Source: Nemertoderma westbladi (lineage: Eukaryota > Xenacoelomorpha > Nemertodermatida > Nemertodermatidae). From it: a DNA stretch of 29,393 nucleotides. The notes below the pieces were generated by a model. It made no database searches, was not told the origin of the DNA, and saw only the letters and a program-made list of their open reading frames with translations. This document shows positions 1 through 6,688 of this stretch, in pieces; position 1 is the first letter of the stretch, and each line of letters opens with the position of its first letter. The stretch is from the NCBI GenBank assembly GCA_032718475.1, contig JAUCBJ010003710.1:1-29393 (forward strand). Direction: 5' to 3'. A program made the position numbers and the translations under genes.

Positions 1-177
1 CAACCACAACCATAGCCACAACCACAACCACAGCCACAGCCACAGCCACAGCCACAGCCACAGCCACAACCATAGCCACAACCACAACCACAGCTACAGC
101 CACAACCACAGCCACAACCACAGCCACAACCACAGCCACAACCACAACCTTCAGCCACAGCCACAGCCACAACCTCA
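1..177. repeat. Hexanucleotide array (CCACAG/CCACAA), left side
   Basis: Tandem array of CCACAG, CCACAA and CCATAG hexamers running off the left edge of the window. It ends in a block that includes ACCTTCAGCCACAGCC and ACCTCAT. The same vocabulary occurs in reverse complement at 1816-1880, so the gene between them is bracketed by inverted arrays. The arrays could be the ends of one mobile element or unrelated minisatellites; the left junction is outside the window. Confidence 0.9.
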
Positions 178-516
178 TAGTATGCAACCTTGTGAGTTAA
201 TGTGCGGTCTTATGAGTAAAGGGCAAGAGATTAGACTTCATGTTGCCTCCATTGATTCACTCTTCTTAACTTTATAAAATAACTCCACCCTTATTTAAAG
301 TTTTAAAAATTATGACTTAGTCGACTAATTTTCCAAAATATATTATAAAAAACATATAATGTCTTGAATAAATAGACCTAATAGCAATAAATATTGTTGG
401 CAAATACATTAATAATACTAATATAATAATTAAGGATAAATACTCCTAATACCAATATAATTGTTATGGATAAATAGTTCTAATACTATTATGAAAGGAA
501 CTCAAACAAACAAATG
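178..516. other. AT-rich spacer, no gene seen
   Basis: AT-rich spacer between the hexamer array and the 3' end of the C2H2/acidic gene. Related short words (AATACTAATATAATAATTAAGGATAAATA and variants of it) recur around 405-490, suggesting a decayed short tandem repeat. I see no coding frame or RNA gene. Confidence 0.5.
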
Positions 517-734
517 TCAATAGTGTCCTCCTGCGCGGGCATATACTGTACGAGAGTTTTTCATCATAGGTCTTCGAAAATAAGTAAAAGCTGGTTGATT
601 TTCTTTACTTTCATCTTCCCCATTAACCAACTGTTTCTTAATTTTATTCAATTGTTCATTAATTTTCAGTAATTTACTTTTATTTCCCAGAACCTGTCTT
701 AATATCTCTTCTCTATTTTCCTCATTTTTCTTCC
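517..734 (-). pseudogene. Frameshifted 3' continuation of the C2H2/acidic gene
   Basis: Immediately past the stop, the other frame encodes NEENREEILRQVLGNKSKLL, a clear fourth copy of the C-terminal repeat. It continues without a stop for about 70 codons and terminates at 517-519 after a tail ending in YARAGGHY. Reading moves from one frame to the other at an A5 run (minus strand, about 725-729); four As would keep the frame. Either the gene carries a one-base insertion that truncates it, or the homopolymer was miscalled and the intact gene is 517-1570. Confidence 0.65.
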
Positions 735-1570
735 ATTTGTTTAATAAATTTCCGCATTTGATTTTTGTTTCCTAATATTTGTCTCAATATCTCTTCTTTA
801 TTTTCATCATTCTCTTCTAAATGTTTAATAAATATCTGTAATTTAATTTTACTTCCTAGAACTTGGGTCAATGTCACCTCTTTATTTTCTTCATTTTCCT
901 TCAAATGTTTAATAATTTTCCGCAATTTATTCTTATTTCCAAGTAATTGTCTCAATATTTCCTTATTATTATCATTTTCATCATCTTCTTCACTTTCCTG
1001 ACCTTCACTTTCTTCGTCCTCTTCCTGACCTTCACTTTCTTCGTCCTCTTCCTGACCTTCACTTTCTTCATCCTCTTCCTGTTCTTCACTTTCTTCATCC
1101 TCTTCCTGTTCTTCATTTTCTTCATTCTCTTCCTGACCTTCGCTTTCTTCACCCTCTTCCTGACCTTCACTTTCTTCGTCATCTTCATGACCTTCACTCA
1201 CTTCGTTCTCAACCACACTCTCTTCAACTTCATCTTGACCCTCACTATTTTCATTCTCCATCTCATCGTCCTCTTCTTCTTCCTTCTCCTCACTCAAATT
1301 CTGATCATTTTCTAGGGGTAACTGTTTTTGTATCCCTTTCAAAATATTCATAACTTTATGAAATTTATTTTCCATTGTCTGTTTTATCTTTAATATATCA
1401 CGCTCAACTCTCTTTTTCTTTTCTTCTTCACTAAAAATATCATCATTATTTTTTAATTTCTTTGGTAATGGTTCCATTACACCTTCCTTTCTATGTATAC
1501 TCATATGGCGGGATATACTGTCTCGTCTCATTTCTTTATTACAAACCAAACATCTTTCATAACTAGGCAT
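722..1570 (-). CDS. C2H2-finger protein with acidic repeats and C-terminal repeats
   Basis: This is a 282-residue protein I cannot place in a family. Residues C7, C10, H22 and H26 form one C2H2-like finger, with 11 residues between the pairs instead of the usual 12. A short basic patch (PLPKKLK, 34-40) could be a nuclear signal. Residues 46-84 look like a charged coiled coil. Residues 93-200 are almost entirely Glu/Asp with a 9-residue repeat (EEDEESEGQ type; 27-bp DNA repeat, about seven copies). From 202 onward there are three ~28-residue repeats of the type NKEEILRQILGNKNKLRKFI. The start has A at -3. The stop looks premature: a fourth repeat and a plausible tail continue in another frame (see 517-734). 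Inverted hexamer arrays flank the gene, so it may belong to a mobile element. A nuclear DNA- or chromatin-binding role is a guess from composition. The Phe/Leu-rich plus-strand frames across the acidic region are shadows. Confidence 0.7.
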   Translation of the reverse strand: MPSYERCLVCNKEMRRDSISRHMSIHRKEGVMEPLPKKLKNNDDIFSEEEKKKRVERDILKIKQTMENKFHKVMNILKGIQKQLPLENDQNLSEEKEEEEDDEMENENSEGQDEVEESVVENEVSEGHEDDEESEGQEEGEESEGQEENEENEEQEEDEESEEQEEDEESEGQEEDEESEGQEEDEESEGQESEEDDENDNNKEILRQLLGNKNKLRKIIKHLKENEENKEVTLTQVLGSKIKLQIFIKHLEENDENKEEILRQILGNKNQMRKFIKQMEEK

Positions 1571-1815
1571 TATATAGCAATGTCAATTGATATTATGAAT
1601 TTTCGCTGAATGATTTTACAAAATTTTAAATAAATAAAACTTTTATGAAAATAAATAAAACTTTTAAAAATAAAAATTAGAGAATGAATGGGAATGCGGT
1701 GAATGGGGGCTATTATAGAGGGAGGCTAGAATGGAGTTGTGAAAAAAGAATAATCTATTGTAAACCAGATGTTTCTTGAATTTTTCTCAGGCGTATTTGT
1801 CAATAAAGTGGGTGA

Positions 1816-1880
1816 AGGTGAGGCTGTGGCTGTGGTTGAAGGTGAGGCTGTGGCTGTGGCTGAAGGTGAGGGAGTGGCTG
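1816..1880. repeat. Hexanucleotide array (GGCTGT/GGTGAG), right side
   Basis: Imperfect repeats of GAGGCTGTGGCTGTGG and TGAAGGTGAG, the reverse complement of the vocabulary at 1-177. The array stops exactly where homology to the second duplicated unit begins (1882 versus 17399). An element ending here, inserted at the edge of the duplicated unit, would explain this. Confidence 0.75.
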
Positions 1881-1881
1881 T

Positions 1882-1971
1882 TAAATTATTGGCGTAAAGG
1901 TGATATATTCTAGAATGTTACTGGATAACAGTAACAACTTATTTCAGCGTTACACAATATAATTGCATTAT
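1882..1971. repeat. Detached left end of duplicated unit, copy 1
   Basis: These 90 bp appear identical to 17399-17488, the left end of the second duplicated unit. In copy 1 they are separated from the rest (5901 onward) by the ~3.9-kb insertion. The segment contains a TTCTAGAA palindrome, repeated near 5943 and 17520. Confidence 0.85.
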
Positions 1972-2246
1972 GCATTAGGCTCATTCCATGCAAATGTCAA
2001 CCTTTCAATATTCAGATTCTGTACCCATTTTAACCAATTTCTTGTTTCGACTCCCAGTATACCAAGTTGTTCACTTTGCTGAGTTGAATCTATAATTTCT
2101 AGTGTAGAAATATAATACTCCATTCGACGACACAGCTGTTCATATTCATTTTGATTTATACCGTCAGTCGGAATTCTGGAACACTTCAGTATTGCTTGTT
2201 CAATTTCGTGAAGAAATAACCCCGCAGGATCTGCTATACTGTATGT
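1968..2246 (-). pseudogene. 92-codon C-terminal coding fragment, family unknown
   Basis: This frame is open from just after a TAG at 2247-2249 down to a TAA at 1968-1970 and has well-mixed, protein-like composition, including GLFLHEIEQAILKCSR and ETRNWLKWVQNLNIERLTFA. It has no early Met. AG dinucleotides at its upstream edge (minus strand ...CATACAG, TATAG, AGCAG) could be a splice acceptor, so it may be a last exon. It reads through the left TIR of the 3.9-kb insertion (AWNEP is encoded by the TIR), and its stop lies in flanking DNA. The likeliest reading is the residual 3' end of the element's transposase gene. I do not recognise the domain. Confidence 0.45.
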
Positions 2247-2395
2247 CTACTAGTACCGGTACAATATTCTCGCAACCTAACAAGTAACTTGAAATTCCCT
2301 CTACATACATTATTCTAGAATGCGCCTTTTTGTATTGGCCTATTGAATTCAAGGAATTTATAATAATGAGTGATTTTATACTGATGTGCTATGAC

Positions 2396-3075
2396 AAATA
2401 CTGAAAGATAATTCAGTAAATACTGAAAGATAATTCAGTAAATACTGAAAGATAATTCAGTAAATACTGAAAGATAATTCAGTAAATACTGAAAGATAAT
2501 TCAGTAAATACTGAAAGATAATTCAGTAAATACTGAAAGATAATTCAGTAAATACTGAAAGATAATTCAGTAAATACTGAAAGATAATTCAGTAAATACT
2601 GAAAGATAATTCAGTAAATACTGAAAGATAATTCAGTAAATGCTGAAAGATAATTTAGTAAATACTAAAAGATAATTCAGTAAATACTGAAAGATAATTC
2701 AGTAAATACTGAAAGGTAATTCAGTAAATACTAAAAGATAATTCAGTAAATACTGAAAGATAATTCAGTAAATACTGAAAGATAATTCAGTAAAGACTGA
2801 AAGATAATTCAGTAAATACTGAAAGATAATTCAGTAAATACTGAACGATAATTCAGTAAATACTGAAAGATAATTCAGTATTACTGAAAGATAATTCAGT
2901 AAATACTGAAAGATAATTCAGTAATACTGAAAGATAATTCAGTAAATACTGAAAGATAATTCAGTATTACTGAACGATAATTTATTAATTACTAAAAGAT
3001 ATTGTAGAACAGTGAAAGATATTAATTATTACTGAATGTAAATTTATACTGAATAAAAAATATTAAAACACTGAA
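2396..3075. repeat. 22-bp satellite of hairpin-forming monomers
   Basis: About 27 tandem copies of a 22-bp unit containing ACTGAAAGATAATTCAGT. Within each unit ACTGAA and TTCAGT are inverted around a 6-nt AGATAA loop. Homogeneity is high in 2396-2640. Toward the right, substitutions and 20-bp variants accumulate, and the array becomes degenerate from about 2985 to 3075. Confidence 0.95.
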
Positions 3076-3193
3076 TATTGACCCTAAAGAGACGCCATAC
3101 AAAACAATCATATTTTCTAATGAAATCATTTGCTGTCAATTAAAACAACGTTGTGTCTAAAAATTCAGTGCTCATAATCTGCTTACATCATAA

Positions 3194-3208
3194 TGTCCCG
3201 CACTTTAC
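3194..3208 (+). repeat. 15-mer TGTCCCGCACTTTAC, copy 1
   Basis: Exact copy of a 15-mer found only inside the 3.9-kb insertion in this window. Other copies lie at 3350-3364 (plus an inverted copy at 3365-3379), 5480-5494, 5502-5516 (one mismatch, G to A) and 5871-5885. The pattern resembles subterminal transposase-binding repeats. Confidence 0.85.
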
Positions 3209-3349
3209 GCTGAACACCATATTTTGTTTGTACAGGATAGAAATATTATAATAGAATGATGATATGTCGTTTGTAAAGCACAAATATATGTATCTTTAAT
3301 CTGGAGTACTTAGTTTGTTTGTGGTGTTTCGTGTTATGTGGTAAACAGG

Positions 3350-3379
3350 TGTCCCGCACTTTACGTAAAGTGCGGGACA
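3350..3379. repeat. Perfect 30-bp palindrome made of two inverted 15-mers
   Basis: The 15-mer TGTCCCGCACTTTAC is followed with no spacer by its exact reverse complement, giving a perfect 30-bp palindrome centred on TTACGTAA. It could be a dimeric protein-binding site, or the fossil junction of two element ends. Confidence 0.9.
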
Positions 3380-3599
3380 AAAAGTAGAAATATCAAAGGA
3401 TGTAGAGTAAGCGTGCATTTAGATGGAAGAACTTCAACTGGAATAATCATAACAGACATAATAACTTCATATCAATATCTGATATTAAGACACTAAGAAA
3501 AAATGCATGAAAATCACATATATTTCAGTAAATATCCTCAAAATTTTAATTCCTATTTGTATTAGCTTATTCATACTCTGAATAATATTAGTAGGGCTG

Positions 3600-4245
3600 C
3601 CATTAACCCCTTCCTGGCTGGAGCGTACTGCATATGCCACGGCCTAGACCATACATGGTAAGCTACTATTTATTAACGGTTTTATGGGTGCACTAAAGTT
3701 CCAGGTCTAATCTGGCTATTTAATCTGTATTACATTAGGCCTACAGCGCACTTAAATGGTAATTTTACATAAGCCTAAAATAATATTGAACTGCCTGGAG
3801 GTAATACTGTAATACAGCAAGTAGGAGCCACGCTGTACTAGGGCTTAGGCTAAGGCCACCAACAAAAATGATACAAACAAATTTGCTATCGCCATGCCTA
3901 CACTTCTGTTTTACTTACAGTATTAGGCACTATAATATGTTAACCTCTATTTGTTTTTCTACTCCATTGGGGGGTATTCGTGCATTGTCAGTGGTGGATG
4001 GCAGAACAGAACAATGATTTTGCGCCATTCTTTTCATGCTGGGGCCGACTTTGAGAAAGGACAAATGACAAACTTTGTTTGAAACTTTGTTACGTTATTT
4101 ATCGCAATATTGGAATGCTAGAATGGCATATTAAAGCCCTTACAGCCAAATGTTGGAGGCCTATTAATTATATCTATAATCCCCCCCCCCCCCCCACCCC
4201 CTCCCGCCTCTTCACAACTGTGCAATGTGCTGTGCACTGTACTAA
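3600..4245. other. Non-coding spacer with a poly-C tract
   Basis: Interior of the 3.9-kb insertion between the 15-mer copies and the nested palindrome-rich element. It has scattered short words such as TAGGCCTACAG and a long C run at about 4182-4195. No credible coding frame was seen. Confidence 0.5.
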
Positions 4246-5195
4246 AGGCCGGTGTCACAAGGAAATCAGCCCCCCCTAGAATATGCCCCCCCGGGCATTA
4301 TTTCCTAGGATATTATGTCCCCCCGGGCAATTTTTCCTAGGAAATTTAGCCCGGGGGGGCATTTTCTCCTTAGGAAATAATGCCTCCCCTCAGGAAAATT
4401 AGCCCCCCTCAAAAGTCTGAAAACTGGTACGATACCGGTCTGCTGGTAGCCACTTTTAATCTACCAACTGCAGAACTTGTAATAGTTGGAAGAATAGTAC
4501 GGTACCGGTCTGCCGGTAGGCAGTAGGTAAGCAGGTAAGGCAGTAAGGGATGTAGAACAGCATACTGAAGTATCTAAGTCAGTAGGCTACTGTAGTAAGT
4601 ACTGGTATAACAGCAGTGCGAGTGTGTGGTGTTGTGTGGGCGTCGAGCAGCTCCAAGCTTTTTTAAGTCTGTAACCTGCTCCTTTCCCTGATTTGGTAAA
4701 GTGATTGTTTATTTTTTTGGTTAGAAAATCCCGCCTCTGTAACCTGCTCCTTTCTCTCAATTGGTAATGTTATCGTTTATTGTTTTGGTTAGAAAATCCC
4801 GTCTCTGTAACCTGCTCCTTTCCCTGATTTGCTAAAGTGACTGTTTATTGTTTTGGTTAGAAAATCCCGCCTCTGTAACCTGCTCCTTTCCCTCAATTAG
4901 TTAAATGATCGTTTATTGTTTTGGTTAGAATTTAGAAAGGCATGCCTCTGTAACCTGCTCCTTTCCTTCATTTGGTAAAGTGACTGTTTATTGTTTTGTA
5001 TAATTTTTGTAAGTTTTACATTTTAGTAGTAAAAATAAGTTTTGTTTATTGTATAATTCAGGGGGGGCATAATTTCCTAAGGGGGGGGGCATTTTTTCCT
5101 AGGGAAATTTGCCCGGGGGGGCATTTTTTCCTAGGAAAATATGCCCCCCCGGGCACATTTCCCGGGGGGGCATATTTTCCTGTTACACCGGACCT
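4246..5195. mobile_element. Nested ~950-bp palindrome-rich inverted-repeat element
   Basis: The two ends are imperfect inverted repeats: AGGCCGGTGTCACAAGGAAA on the left, and the reverse complement of TTTCCTGTTACACCGGACCT on the right. Inside each end lie clusters of C7GGGCA or TGCCCGGGGGGG blocks joined by TTTCCTAGGAAA palindromes (4268-4410 and 5058-5180), so each end can fold on itself and pair with the other. The middle holds a 67-bp minisatellite. No coding capacity and no convincing target duplication were found. It resembles a foldback MITE. Confidence 0.65.
4668..4998. repeat. ~67-bp minisatellite, five copies
   Basis: Five tandem units each begin with TCTGTAACCTGCTCCTTTC and contain GTTTATTGTTTTGGTTAGAA. 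Spacing is about 64-75 bp. Units 2 and 4 share TCAATT and TGATCG-like variants while units 1, 3 and 5 share GATTTG or CATTTG, suggesting a two-unit higher-order pattern. Confidence 0.9.
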
Positions 5196-5479
5196 CCAGT
5201 GGAATTGTATGCTTTAAATACTTGAACATTTACTTGACAGGCAGTCACATGTAAACATGTACACAGTACTGTAGTAAGGAGCTTTACAGGACCAACTACT
5301 GTAAGTTTGGTAGGTTAGGTTTAGTATTTTGGTTAGGGTTAGTTGCATTGTCATTCATCTTCAAGTTCAAATTATATGTAGCAATCTCACTGAAAAGTTT
5401 ATAATTATCACTTATTTAGTCGGAATAATGTAATAATTAACGATTTAATTAATGTGTTTATAAATGATAAAATCTCACG

Positions 5480-5516
5480 TGTCCCGCACTTTACAGTGAA
5501 ATGTCCCACACTTTAC
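5480..5516 (+). repeat. Two tandem copies of the 15-mer
   Basis: The exact TGTCCCGCACTTTAC at 5480-5494 is followed by a one-mismatch copy at 5502-5516, 22 bp start to start. A truncated copy (GTCCCGCAAAATTTT) lies at 5701. Confidence 0.85.
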
Positions 5517-5870
5517 ATGACTTTGCTGCACTTAAACTACTCCCCTGTTTCATTGATGTTACCTACAAGCTTACTAAAGGCTAATTTATTTTCCCTACAT
5601 ATCTAGGAACATCACGGAACAAAAGTTTTTCCACTAACTTTACTCAATTCGCTGAACTTTAGCAAAGAATTTGACAGTTGGGAATTTCACTTTCGTACGC
5701 GTCCCGCAAAATTTTTTGAAGCAATAATTCTGAGAGACTGCTGCAGGTTTTCCAAACTACTTTTTTTTACTGAACAGATAATTGGTTTTTCAAAGAAACA
5801 CAAGCATTATAATATTTTAGTTCATTTTCATGATGTACAGTTCTAAAGTATGCACAAAAAGTCGTACGAA

Positions 5871-5885
5871 TGTCCCGCACTTTAC
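5871..5885 (+). repeat. 15-mer copy abutting the right terminal inverted repeat
   Basis: Exact TGTCCCGCACTTTAC whose last base is the first base of the right TIR (CATGGAATGAGCC, 5885-5897). This direct abutment ties the 15-mer to the element terminus. The left terminus has no such copy, so the ends are asymmetric. Confidence 0.85.
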
Positions 5886-5900
5886 ATGGAATGAGCCATT

Positions 5901-6688
5901 ATTGCATTATATAATATAATTTTATTCAATTTTACATTTTATTCTAGAATGTTTCTACTTAAAAATTTTTTGATTTTTGATTTTTTGAAATTTTTTGCTA
6001 ATTTTTGAGGTGAATATACAGTTTACCAGGTGAATAATAATTATTTATGATATGGGAAAAAAAGTAGAACCTTTTTTCATTATTCTCAAGGCATCTTATT
6101 TACCGAGCGTTAGCGAGGTTAATAAAGGGTGGAGAGAATATTGAAAAAAAAAAAAAAAAATTCTAAAAAAAATTTCTACGTTTTTTTCCCATGTAATACG
6201 TAATTTTATTCTTAAATTTGTACTTTCTTGTTGCTTAATACTGTAATAAAACATAGCGATATACTGCAGTACAGTTGTGTTACAAAATAAATTGAACTAA
6301 AGTATTTAACTATATTGCTTCCAGAGTTACTGCGATTCAAATTATTGTACTCTTCAACTCTCGATGTTACCTTACTCAATGTTAAATAATTTAGTGTTAT
6401 CGAATATTTATTACGTAACTAGAGAACCGCTTAACAACATAAACCAATATTGGATATTAAGTTCCTGTTGATTCCTGTTGATTACTTTTTTCCCTAGGGA
6501 AAAAAAGTGAAACTTTTTCTCCAGATTTTGGGGTATATTCGAGCGAAAAAGTGACAATTTAAGAATAAAAGTTATTCACTTCTAATTAACCAATAGAATT
6601 ATAGAGAATGTAAGAAGTAAGTGATAAACTGTATTATTGTTGATTATATAGATGTATATAATTTGTTTGCATTGGTTGGTTTCGGGTT
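5901..6688. repeat. Structured conserved region downstream of LRR gene copy 1
   Basis: Nearly identical to 17479-18255. It holds long A/T tracts arranged as inverted repeats (GGGAAAAAAAGTAG at 6054 against CTACGTTTTTTTCCC near 6176; CCTTTTTTCATTATTCTC against GAGAGAATATTGAAAAAA), enclosing the near-palindrome GAGCGTTAGCGAGG. A 20-bp perfect palindrome TTTTTTCCCTAGGGAAAAAA lies at 6486-6505. Copy 1 has an A17 run and about 20 extra bases near 6141 compared with copy 2. On the minus strand this is the 3' flank of the LRR gene. Confidence 0.7.

Larger units (their letters stand above)
1972..5900. mobile_element. ~3.9-kb DNA-transposon-like insertion with short TIRs
   Basis: The boundaries come from comparison with the uninterrupted paralog at 17399-17500. 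The 10-mer ATTGCATTAT occurs once there (17479-17488) but flanks this block on both sides (1962-1971 and 5901-5910). The ends carry inverted GGCTCATTCCATG at 1978-1990 and CATGGAATGAGCC at 5885-5897. Taking TIR to TIR, the adjacent 4-bp direct repeat ATTA (1974-1977 and 5898-5901) is an alternative target duplication. The interior holds a 22-bp satellite, a nested palindrome-rich element, several copies of a 15-mer and a C-terminal ORF fragment at the left end. No complete transposase is present, so it is probably non-autonomous. Superfamily is not assigned; 4-bp duplications would fit Sola- or Chapaev-like groups, but this is weak. Confidence 0.7.

Noticed and set aside
947-1315. Plus-strand frame rich in Phe/Leu that looks like a membrane protein
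   Set aside because: It is the antisense of the Glu-rich 27-bp repeat in the minus-strand gene.
2396-3075. Regular 22-bp repeats considered as a CRISPR array
   Set aside because: The units are contiguous with no unique spacers and the context is eukaryotic, so it is a satellite.
4996-5217. 73-codon ORF across the G-rich blocks
   Set aside because: Gly/Pro-rich product of palindromic G7/C7 repeats in a non-coding element.
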